Source: CAVTWH01 sp963850915 | GTDB lineage: Bacteria; Actinomycetota; Actinomycetes; Mycobacteriales; Micromonosporaceae | Length of the DNA stretch: 64,000 nucleotides | Assembly: GCA_963850915.1 (NCBI GenBank) | Contig: CAWKND010000005.1 | Span: 496,001-560,000 of the forward strand | Reading direction: 5' to 3' | In this document: positions 26,604 to 34,352 of the stretch, in pieces | Layout: each line of letters begins with the position of its first letter | How positions within the stretch are numbered: the stretch's first letter is position 1 | Program-made: the position numbers and the translations under genes | The notes under the pieces: generated by a model | The model's database searches: none | What the model was told of the DNA's origin: nothing | The model's input: only the letters and a program-made list of their open reading frames with translations

Positions 26604-26607
26604 TCAA
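26579..26607 (-). promoter_or_regulatory. Promoter-like TTGACA-17-TTTACA within the inverted repeat
   Basis: On the minus strand TTGACA at 26607-26602 is a perfect -35 and TTTACA at 26584-26579 follows after 17 bases. It points toward the DoxX-like gene, leaving an untranslated leader of over 200 bases. Confidence 0.4.
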
Positions 26608-26677
26608 GAGGGGGACCACGTGACAGCGTTCCTGCAGACGTGAGCAACCCTCTGACTCCCCCCGGAGGTACCCGTTG

Positions 26678-28120
26678 GTGCACTCCCCGACCGACTCGCA
26701 CCTGCGCAACTTCATCGGCGGCGAATTCGTCGACTCGAAGGACGGCGCGGTCAGCGATGTCGTCGACCCGTGCACCGGCGAGACCTACCTGCACGCCCCG
26801 ATCAGCGCACCGGCCGATGTAGACGCCGCGCTGCGGGCCGCGGCCACCGCCTTCGAGTCGTGGCGGGAGACGACTCCGGCGCAGCGGCAGCTGGCCCTGT
26901 TGAAGATCGCCGACGCGATCGAGGCGCGCGCCGGCGAGTTGGTCGACATCGAGTGCCGCAACACCGGCAAGCCGGTGGCGCTGACGATGAGCGAAGAGCT
27001 GCCGCCGATGGTGGACGAGTTCCGCTTCTTCGCCGGCGCCGCGCGGATGCTGGAGGGCAAGTCGGCCGGTGAATACCTGGCCGGCCACACCTCTTATACC
27101 CGGCGCGAGCCGATCGGCGTGTGCGCCCAGGTGACCCCGTGGAACTACCCGGCGATGATGGCGATCTGGAAGTTCGCGCCGGCCATCGCGGCCGGGAACA
27201 CGGTTGTCCTCAAACCCAGTGACACCACCCCGGCGAGTACCGTCTGGCTGGCCGAGGTCTGCGCCGAGTTCCTGCCGCCGGGCGTACTGAACGTGGTCTG
27301 CGGGGACCGGGACACCGGCCGGGCACTGGTCACCCACGACATCCCGCAGTTCGTCTCGATCACCGGCTCGGTACGCGCCGGGATGGAGGTGGCCGCCGCT
27401 GCCGCGCCCGACCTGAAGCGGGTACACCTCGAACTGGGCGGCAAGGCGCCGGTGGTGGTCTTCGACGACGTTGACATCGTCGACGCGGCCAACCGCATCG
27501 CCACCGCCGGGTACTTCAACGCCGGCCAGGACTGCACGGCCGCCTGCCGGGTACTCGTGCACGAGCGGGTACACGACGAGTTCGTCGCGGCGCTTGTGCA
27601 GGCGGCCCGGGACACGAAGGTCGGCGGGCTGGACGTACCCGACGCGGCGGTCGGTCCACTGAACAATCCGGCGCAGCTGGCCCGGGTCACCGGCTTCCTG
27701 GCGCGTACCCCCGACCACGCGAGCGTACTGACCGGCGGCGAACGGATCGGCGAGCGCGGCTACTTCTTCGCCCCCACCGTCGTCGACGGGCTGCGCCAGG
27801 ACGACGAGATGGTGCAGGACGAGGTGTTCGGGCCGGTCGTCACCGTGCAGACCTTCCGGGACGAGGCGCAGGCGGTGCGGTACGCCAACGACGTGCGGTA
27901 CGCCCTGTCCGCCAGCGTGTGGACCCGCGACCACGCCCGCGCGATGCGGATGTCCAAGGCACTGGACTTCGGCACGGTCTGGATCAACACGCACATCCCG
28001 TTCGTGTCGGAGATGCCGCACGGCGGGTTCAAGCACTCCGGGTACGGCAAGGACCTGTCCCAGTACGGTTTCGAGGAGTACACCCGGGTCAAGCACGTGA
28101 TGAGCTACCTCGGCGACTAG
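26678..28120 (+). CDS. Aldehyde dehydrogenase, probable gamma-aminobutyraldehyde dehydrogenase
   Basis: A 480-residue NAD(P)-dependent aldehyde dehydrogenase. Visible are the cofactor region TPWNYPAMMAIWK, the glycine-rich SITGSVRAG, the catalytic glutamate in HLELGGKAP and the nucleophile in AGQDCTAACR. GGAGGT at 26664 serves the GTG at 26678; a TTG at 26675 is also possible. The gene is followed by a full polyamine ABC importer and a PuuB-like oxidase, so oxidation of 4-aminobutanal or its gamma-glutamyl form to GABA is the likely role. Confidence 0.88.
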   Translation: MHSPTDSHLRNFIGGEFVDSKDGAVSDVVDPCTGETYLHAPISAPADVDAALRAAATAFESWRETTPAQRQLALLKIADAIEARAGELVDIECRNTGKPVALTMSEELPPMVDEFRFFAGAARMLEGKSAGEYLAGHTSYTRREPIGVCAQVTPWNYPAMMAIWKFAPAIAAGNTVVLKPSDTTPASTVWLAEVCAEFLPPGVLNVVCGDRDTGRALVTHDIPQFVSITGSVRAGMEVAAAAAPDLKRVHLELGGKAPVVVFDDVDIVDAANRIATAGYFNAGQDCTAACRVLVHERVHDEFVAALVQAARDTKVGGLDVPDAAVGPLNNPAQLARVTGFLARTPDHASVLTGGERIGERGYFFAPTVVDGLRQDDEMVQDEVFGPVVTVQTFRDEAQAVRYANDVRYALSASVWTRDHARAMRMSKALDFGTVWINTHIPFVSEMPHGGFKHSGYGKDLSQYGFEEYTRVKHVMSYLGD

Positions 28121-28195
28121 CCGCGGCGCGTCCCCCACCCGCGCCCAACCCCGCATCCCCAAGGACCGCCCTGCGGATTAAGGAAATCCACCCTG

Positions 28196-29341
28196 ATGAC
28201 GGACATGCAGACAGCACCGGCCGGTATCCCGGCGCAGCGGGGCGCGCTGCCGGCGATCCAGTTGGTCGGTGTCGCCAAGGAGTTCCACGTACACGGCGAC
28301 ACGGTGGCCGCGGTCAAGGAGGTCGACCTCGCCATCGGTGAGGGCGAGTTCTTCTCCATGCTCGGCCCGTCCGGCTGCGGCAAGACCACCACGATGCGGA
28401 TGATCGCCGGGTTCGAGGAGCCGACCCGCGGTTCGGTGCTGCTCTACGGCAAGGACGTGACCGGGGTACCGCCCAACCACCGCGACGTGAACATGGTCTT
28501 CCAGAACTACGCGCTCTTCCCGCACATGAGCGTCTTCGAGAATGTGGCGTTCGGGCTGCGCCGCAAGGGCGTGGCGAAGGCGGAGATCACCCAGCGGGTC
28601 GCCGAGATGCTGCAGATCGTCGGCCTGACCGGCCGGGAGAAGCGCCGGCCCCGGGAGCTCTCCGGCGGCCAGCAGCAGCGGGTCGCGCTGGCCCGCGCAC
28701 TGGTGAACCGGCCCCGCGCGCTGCTGCTGGACGAGCCGCTCGGCGCGCTGGACCTGAAGCTGCGCCAGGCGATGCAGGTCGAGCTCAAGCGCATCCAGCG
28801 GGAGGTGGGCATCACGTTCGTCTACGTGACCCACGACCAGAACGAGGCGCTGACCATGTCCGACCGCATCGCCGTGATGAACGACGGGCTGATCGAGCAC
28901 CTGGGTACCCCACGGGACATCTACGAGCGGCCGGCGAGCAAGTTCGTGGCCGGCTTCATCGGTACCTCCAACCTGCTTGCCGGAGTGGTCACCGGGGTAC
29001 ACGGCGGCTTCGCGGTGATCGAGGTCGGGCCGGGGGAGCGGATGGTCGTACCGGTGACCGGCGGCTTCGGTGCCGGTAGCCCGATCGAGCTGACCGTACG
29101 CCCGGAGAAGATCGAGATCACCGTCGACCAGCCGACCCGGGACGGCAGCGTACTGCGCGGCACCGTGACCGAGGTGGTCTACCTCGGTACCTCCACGAAC
29201 TACAACGTCACCACCTCGACCGGAGCCGATGTCGTCGTCTTCACCCAGAACGCCTCCTCCGCCGACGACATCGCCGAACGCGGCGATCGCGTCTGGCTGT
29301 CCTGGCAGCCCCGGCACTCCTACGCGATTGGAGCGAAATGA
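28196..29341 (+). CDS. potA: Spermidine/putrescine ABC transporter ATP-binding protein
   Basis: A 381-residue ATPase: Walker A GPSGCGKTTT, signature LSGGQQQR, Walker B LLLDEPLGALD, and a C-terminal TOBE domain (about residues 290-375). Length and order match PotA. Its TGA overlaps the binding-protein ATG. Together with the next three genes it forms a complete polyamine-type importer; another small cationic or quaternary amine is possible. Confidence 0.88.
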   Translation: MTDMQTAPAGIPAQRGALPAIQLVGVAKEFHVHGDTVAAVKEVDLAIGEGEFFSMLGPSGCGKTTTMRMIAGFEEPTRGSVLLYGKDVTGVPPNHRDVNMVFQNYALFPHMSVFENVAFGLRRKGVAKAEITQRVAEMLQIVGLTGREKRRPRELSGGQQQRVALARALVNRPRALLLDEPLGALDLKLRQAMQVELKRIQREVGITFVYVTHDQNEALTMSDRIAVMNDGLIEHLGTPRDIYERPASKFVAGFIGTSNLLAGVVTGVHGGFAVIEVGPGERMVVPVTGGFGAGSPIELTVRPEKIEITVDQPTRDGSVLRGTVTEVVYLGTSTNYNVTTSTGADVVVFTQNASSADDIAERGDRVWLSWQPRHSYAIGAK

Positions 29342-30582
29342 GTTCGCAGAACCCCATTGACCCCGCCTTTCTCCGTGGCTTGACCACCGCCCGGATGGGC
29401 CGGCGCGGGGTACTCAGCGCCGGCGCCCTGGCCGCCAGCGCGGCGGCACTGGCCGCGTGTGGCGTGAAGGGCAAGGCCAAGGCGTCCGCGTCCGCCGCGC
29501 CGGACGCGGTCGCCAAGTACTGGGCCGGCAAGACCCAGGGCGCCCTGGTGAACTTCGCCAACTGGCCGCTCTACATGGCTCCGGAGCACCCGGAGCTGAA
29601 GAAGTTCACCGACGCCACCGGTATCGCGGTCAACTACTCCGAGGACATCCAGGACGACCCGAGCTGGTTCGCCAAGATCCAGCCACAGCTCGCCGCGAAC
29701 CGCAGCATCGGCTACGACCTGATGGTGGTCACCAACGGCAAGGAGTTCGCCGAGCTGGTACAGCTGGGCTACCTGGCGCCGCTGGACCACAGCAAGCTGC
29801 CCAACTTCACCGCCAACGCGGGGCCGAAGTACAAGCAGGAGGCGTACGACCCGGGCAACGTCTACAGCGTGCCGTGGGCCTCGGGCATCACCGGCATCGC
29901 CTACGACCGGGCCAAGACCGGGCGCGACATCACCAGCCTGGAAGACCTGTGGGACGACAAGTTCCGGGGCAAGATCGGCATGTTCAGCGACCCCCAGGAG
30001 CTGGGCAACTTCGGGATGCTGAAGAACGGCGTCAACCCGGAGACCTCGAAGGAGGCCGACTGGAAGCAGGCGGCCGCCGACCTGAAGAAGCAGACCCCGC
30101 TGGTGCGCAAGTACTACGACCAGGGCTACATCGACGACCTGGGCAGCGGCGACATCTGGATCTGCCAGGCCTGGTCCGGTGACATTTATCAGAAGAACGC
30201 CTCCGACGGTACCGACCTGAAGTTCGTGGTACCCAAGGAGGGCGCCACGCTCTGGACGGACAACATGATGCTGCCGATCACCGCGGACAACCCGGTCGGC
30301 GCGATCATGCTGCTGGACTTCTTCTACAAGCCGGAGATCGCCGCCAGCCTGGCCGAGTACATCAACTACATCACCCCGGTACCCGCCGCGCAGGCGCTCA
30401 TCAAGGCCGATGCCGACGCCGCCACCGGGGATGACAAGGCCTCGCTCACAGAGCTTGCGACGAGCCCGCTGGTCTTCCCGGCCGACTCGGTCTACAGCCA
30501 GCTGCACTACTTCTACAACGCCAAGAACACGCAGGACCAGCACACCTACGACAGCTACTTCGTCCCGATCGTCTCGGGCTGA
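29338..30582 (+). CDS. potD: Polyamine ABC transporter substrate-binding lipoprotein
   Basis: A 414-residue binding protein with an N-terminal export signal (TARMGRRGVLSAGALAAS) ending in a lipobox (ALAAC). The GRRGVL run fits Tat export. The mature part resembles PotD/PotF (FANWPLYM, NYSEDIQDD, YDLMVVT, VPWASGITGIAY). It begins inside the PotA stop and is followed by a very strong hairpin at 30587-30634, which would favour a high level of this protein relative to the permeases. Confidence 0.88.
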   Translation: MSSQNPIDPAFLRGLTTARMGRRGVLSAGALAASAAALAACGVKGKAKASASAAPDAVAKYWAGKTQGALVNFANWPLYMAPEHPELKKFTDATGIAVNYSEDIQDDPSWFAKIQPQLAANRSIGYDLMVVTNGKEFAELVQLGYLAPLDHSKLPNFTANAGPKYKQEAYDPGNVYSVPWASGITGIAYDRAKTGRDITSLEDLWDDKFRGKIGMFSDPQELGNFGMLKNGVNPETSKEADWKQAAADLKKQTPLVRKYYDQGYIDDLGSGDIWICQAWSGDIYQKNASDGTDLKFVVPKEGATLWTDNMMLPITADNPVGAIMLLDFFYKPEIAASLAEYINYITPVPAAQALIKADADAATGDDKASLTELATSPLVFPADSVYSQLHYFYNAKNTQDQHTYDSYFVPIVSG

Positions 30583-30586
30583 CGCC

Positions 30587-30634
30587 CCGCCCGGCCGGTG
30601 CGTACCCCTGCGCGGGTACCCACCGGCCGGGCGG
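30587..30634 (+). other. Long near-perfect hairpin between potD and potB
   Basis: CCGCCCGGCCGGTG at 30587-30600 pairs with CACCGGCCGGGCGG at 30621-30634. After one C-C mismatch the pairing continues (GTACCC with GGGTAC), giving 20 pairs and a 6-base loop. There is no T run. It starts 4 bases after the potD stop and precedes potB by about 50 bases. Confidence 0.8.
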
Positions 30635-30685
30635 CTCGCCGGGCACGTACCGCTGGGCACCTACCCTTTGGAAGGTCACGCGTTC

Positions 30686-31549
30686 ATGAGTAGTTTGCGG
30701 GCGCGGCTCGCGCCGTACCTGATGATCCTGCCCGGCGGTCTGTGGCTGGTGCTGTTCTTCGTCATCCCGATGGTCACCATGCTCTCCCTCTCCCTGCAGC
30801 AGGGCGGGATCCTCGAGGGCTACACGATGACCTGGCACTGGCAGACCTACGTCGACGGCATCCGCGACTACCACGTCCAGCTGGTCCGTTCGCTGGAGTA
30901 CGGCGCGATCGCCACCATCCTGCAGATCATGCTCGCCTACCCGGTCGCGTACTGGATCTCCTTCAAGGGCGGCAGCCGCAAGTCGGTGTACCTCTTCCTG
31001 TTGCTGTTGCCGTTCTTCGTCTCGTTCGTGCTGCGTACGATCTCGTGGAAGTTCATGCTCTCCGACGACGGCATGGTGCTCGGCCCGCTGAAGAGCTGGG
31101 GCGTACTGCCGGCCAACTTCCACGTCCTGGCGACCACACCCGCGGTGATCGGCGGGCTGGTCTACAACTACCTGCCGTTCATGGTGCTCCCGCTCTACGT
31201 GGCGCTGGAGCGCATCGATCCGCGGGTGGTGGAGGCGAGCTACGACCTGTATGCCAGCCGTACCCAGACGTTCCGCCGGGTGATCTTCCCGCTGTCGCTG
31301 CCGGGCGTCTTCGCCGGTGTGCTGATGACGTTCGTGCCGGTCTCCTCCGACTACGTCAACGCGAGCATTCTGGGCGGTACCAACAACAACATGATCGGCA
31401 ACATCATCCAGGACCAGTTCCTGGTACGGCAGGACTACCCGACCGCGGCGGCGCTGTCCTTCACGTTGATGGCCGTGATGCTGATCGGCATCTTCATCTA
31501 CGCCCGGGCGCTGGGCACCGAAGAGGTACTGGAGGTGGCGGCGCGATGA
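30686..31549 (+). CDS. potB: Polyamine ABC transporter permease
   Basis: A 287-residue permease with six membrane segments and the inner-loop EAA motif (EASYDLYASRTQTFRRVIFP). GGAAGGT lies upstream of the ATG. The last codons overlap the ATG of the second permease, so the pair is coupled. It matches PotB-type subunits. Confidence 0.88.
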   Translation: MSSLRARLAPYLMILPGGLWLVLFFVIPMVTMLSLSLQQGGILEGYTMTWHWQTYVDGIRDYHVQLVRSLEYGAIATILQIMLAYPVAYWISFKGGSRKSVYLFLLLLPFFVSFVLRTISWKFMLSDDGMVLGPLKSWGVLPANFHVLATTPAVIGGLVYNYLPFMVLPLYVALERIDPRVVEASYDLYASRTQTFRRVIFPLSLPGVFAGVLMTFVPVSSDYVNASILGGTNNNMIGNIIQDQFLVRQDYPTAAALSFTLMAVMLIGIFIYARALGTEEVLEVAAR

Positions 31550-32397
31550 CCGTACTCGCCGAGCGGCCGACAACGGCCGGTACCACGCCGCCCGCCCCGA
31601 ACCGCAAGCCCCGTACCCGGATGGGCGACCGGCTGCTGTTCGGCTACACCTGGCTGATCATCCTCTGGCTGATGCTGCCGATCGGGGTCATGATCCTGTT
31701 CGGCTTCAACGACACCAAGGGCCGGTACAACCAGAAGTTCCAGGGCTTCACCCTCAAGTGGTACGGCAAAGCCTTCGACATCCCGTCGCTGACCAGCGCG
31801 CTGCTGCACTCGCTGGAGGTGGCGGTCTGCAGCACCATCCTCTCCTGCGTGCTGGGCACGATGATCGGGGTGGCGCTGGGCCGCTACCGGTTCCGTGGTC
31901 AGGGCCTGGCAAACCTGATCATGTTCGCCACCATCTCCTCGCCCGAGATCATCATGGGTGCCTCGCTGCTCACCCTGTTCATCACCGCGAACAGCCCGAT
32001 GGGCTTCGTCACCATCCTCATCGCGCACGTGATGTTCTCGCTGTCGTTCGTGGCGATCGTGGTGCGCTCCCGGGTACTCACCCTGGACCGCTACATCGAG
32101 GAGGCGGCTCGGGACCTGGGCGCCACCCCGCTGACCACGTTCCGCTTGGTGACGTTGCCGATGATCTTCCCCGCCGTACTCGCCGGCGCACTGCTGTCCT
32201 TCGCGCTGTCGGTGGACGACTTCGTGATCACCAGCTTCGTACACGGCAACTACGACACGTTCCCGCTGTGGATCTGGGGCGCCACCAAGGTCGGTATCCC
32301 GCCGCAGGTCAACGTGATGGGCACGCTGATCTTCACCGCCGGGGTACTGCTGGCGGTGGTGAACGCCCTGGTCGCCCGGCGGCGAGCGGCCCGGTGA
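31546..32397 (+). CDS. potC: Polyamine ABC transporter permease
   Basis: A 283-residue permease with six membrane segments and an EAA loop (EEAARDLGATPLTTFRLVTL). It matches PotC-type subunits and overlaps potB by 4 bases. Its polar N-terminus of about 30 residues is rich in Thr, Pro and Arg. Confidence 0.88.
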   Translation: MTVLAERPTTAGTTPPAPNRKPRTRMGDRLLFGYTWLIILWLMLPIGVMILFGFNDTKGRYNQKFQGFTLKWYGKAFDIPSLTSALLHSLEVAVCSTILSCVLGTMIGVALGRYRFRGQGLANLIMFATISSPEIIMGASLLTLFITANSPMGFVTILIAHVMFSLSFVAIVVRSRVLTLDRYIEEAARDLGATPLTTFRLVTLPMIFPAVLAGALLSFALSVDDFVITSFVHGNYDTFPLWIWGATKVGIPPQVNVMGTLIFTAGVLLAVVNALVARRRAAR

Positions 32398-32434
32398 TGA
32401 CTGGTTCGGTGATGGCTGGCCCGGTGACCAGCCG

Positions 32435-33844
32435 GTGAGCGCCGGCCATACCGGCGCCCACCCGGCGCTGCGCCAGACCATCCCCACGTCGTACTGGCTG
32501 GACCAGGCGGGCGCGCCCGATCGGCAGCCCGGCCTCGTCGGGCCCACCACGGCTGACCTGGCCGTGGTGGGCGCCGGCTTCAGCGGGCTGTGGACGGCGC
32601 TGATCGCCAAGGAGCGCAACCCGGCGCTGGACGTGGTGGTACTGGAGGGGCAGCGGGTCGGCTGGGCGGCCAGTGGCCGCAACGGCGGCTTCTGCGCCGC
32701 CAGCCTCACCCACGGGCTGGCCAACGGCGCGCAGCGCTTCCCGGGCGAGATCGGCACGCTGGAGCGGCTGGGGCGGGAGAACCTGGCCGCCATCGCCGAC
32801 GCCGTCGGCCGGTACGGCATCGACTGCGGCTTCGAGCGCACCGGCGAACTCAACGTCGCCACCGCACCCTGGCAGGTCGAGGGCCTGCACGAGGAGGTCG
32901 AGGCGGCGGCCCGGTTCGGCCGGTCGGTGCAGTTCCTGGACCAGGATGGGGTACGCGCCCAGGTGCGCTCGCCCAGCTACCTGGCCGGCGCCTGGGACCG
33001 GGACGGCTGCGCCATTCTGGACCCGGCGCGGCTGGCGTGGGGGCTGGCCCGGGCGTGCCAATCGTTGGGGGTACGCATCTACGAGGGCACCCAGGTGACC
33101 GGCGTCGAGCCGACCCGTGGCGGGCTGCGGCTGCGTACCGTCCACGGGCAGGTCACCGCGGCCCGGGTGGCTCTGGGTACCGGCGCGTTCCGTTCGCCGT
33201 TGCGCCGGGTACGCCCGTACATCGTCCCGGTCTACGACTATGTGCTGATGACGGAACCCTTGTCGGACAACCAGTTGGCCGAGTTGGGCTGGGCCAACCG
33301 GCAGGGCATCGGCGACACCGCCAACCAGTTCCACTATTACCGGCTGACCACCGACAACCGGATCCTCTGGGGCGGCTACGACGCGGTGTACTACAACGGC
33401 GGCGCCATCCGCCCCGAACGCGACCAGCGCCCGGCCACCTTCGACCGGCTGGCCGGGCACTTCTTCGACACCTTCCCACAGCTGGAAGGATTGCGCTTCA
33501 GCCACTCCTGGGGTGGCGTGATCGACACCTGCGCCCGGTTCTGTGCCTTCTTCGGTACCGGCTACGGCGGCCGGCTCGCCTACGCCGCCGGCTTCACCGG
33601 ACTCGGCGTCGGGGCCACCCGGTTCGGTGCGGAGGTGATGCTGGACCTGTTGGGCGGCAAGGAGACCGAGCTGACCCGGCTACAGATGGTGCGCTCCAAG
33701 CCGCTGCCGTTCCCGCCCGAGCCGGTACGCTCCGGCGTGATCCAGTTGACCCGCTGGTCGATCGCGCGCGCCGACGCCCACGAGGGCCGGCGCAACCTGT
33801 GGCTCCGTACCCTCGACCGCCTCGGTCTGGGCTTCGACTCCTGA
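32435..33844 (+). CDS. FAD-dependent amine oxidase (PuuB-like)
   Basis: A 469-residue DAO-family flavoprotein. The FAD-binding start reads LAVVGAGFSGLWTAL, the following strand ends in VLEGQRVGWAASGRNGG (flavin-contact motif of this family), and the C-terminal FAD site reads GRLAYAAGFTGLGVG. It resembles gamma-glutamylputrescine oxidase and related deaminating oxidases, which yield an aldehyde, hydrogen peroxide and ammonia. With the aldehyde dehydrogenase at the start of the operon this makes a polyamine-to-GABA route; a glutamyl-putrescine synthetase is not in the window. The GTG at 32435 is used. Confidence 0.85.
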   Translation: MSAGHTGAHPALRQTIPTSYWLDQAGAPDRQPGLVGPTTADLAVVGAGFSGLWTALIAKERNPALDVVVLEGQRVGWAASGRNGGFCAASLTHGLANGAQRFPGEIGTLERLGRENLAAIADAVGRYGIDCGFERTGELNVATAPWQVEGLHEEVEAAARFGRSVQFLDQDGVRAQVRSPSYLAGAWDRDGCAILDPARLAWGLARACQSLGVRIYEGTQVTGVEPTRGGLRLRTVHGQVTAARVALGTGAFRSPLRRVRPYIVPVYDYVLMTEPLSDNQLAELGWANRQGIGDTANQFHYYRLTTDNRILWGGYDAVYYNGGAIRPERDQRPATFDRLAGHFFDTFPQLEGLRFSHSWGGVIDTCARFCAFFGTGYGGRLAYAAGFTGLGVGATRFGAEVMLDLLGGKETELTRLQMVRSKPLPFPPEPVRSGVIQLTRWSIARADAHEGRRNLWLRTLDRLGLGFDS

Positions 33845-33873
33845 TTCGCACCGGGCCGCTGGACACCGTCCGA

Positions 33874-34100
33874 TCACCTGTCATCGTCGGCGAGGGGCCG
33901 CATGTCCCGCTCGCTGAAGCTGTACACGAAGCGCTGGGCTGCCGGTCGCGACCGGGCCCACGCGATCATTTCAGCACGTCCGCCCTCGACCGTCTCCAGC
34001 CCGAACGTGGCGCCATCCGAGTCCGGCGCGGAGTACTCGTCGATCCGTCCGTCGGGGGTACCACGTCGGGGTTGGGATTGGCCTCGGGGTCGGTCGTCAT
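33874..34100 (-). pseudogene. Small hypothetical protein, frame-broken
   Basis: GGGAGGG lies just before an ATG at 34100 on the minus strand. The start reads MTTDPEANPNPDVVPP, after which good coding sequence continues in another frame (DGRIDEYSAPDSDGATFGLE ... AQRFVYSFSERDMRPLADDD) to a TGA at 33874. One extra C in the run of five at 34054-34058 would join both parts into a product of about 75 residues. I do not recognise the family. The break may be a sequencing error in the homopolymer. Confidence 0.5.
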
Positions 34101-34352
34101 CTGCCCTCCCGTTATGTCGCCGTTCGCGGCGACATCATGCCGGCTGCCCGACTCGGCGGGCAACCCTTCGCGCATTTCGTCCTGTCGATCGATCCGCGCC
34201 CCGGCGTGACGAAGATCATGTGCTACGGGCGGGTAGCAGGTAATAGTCCGGCCAGTTAACCGGGGCGGGCTGTTGTGCTTCGGGACCCTCGGGTTACCGT
34301 GATCCCCGCAGCCACCCCGGCCGGGTGTGGCATGTCCGAGCAGGAGGCGGCG

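Larger units (their letters stand above)
26339..26677. other. Intergenic region with inverted repeat and promoter-like sequence
   Basis: The 339 bases between the DoxX-like and aldehyde dehydrogenase starts hold no convincing gene. The right half contains the 13-bp inverted repeat described separately, and GGAGGT at 26664-26669 serves the aldehyde dehydrogenase. The left half (26340-26550) shows nothing I can name. Confidence 0.5.
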
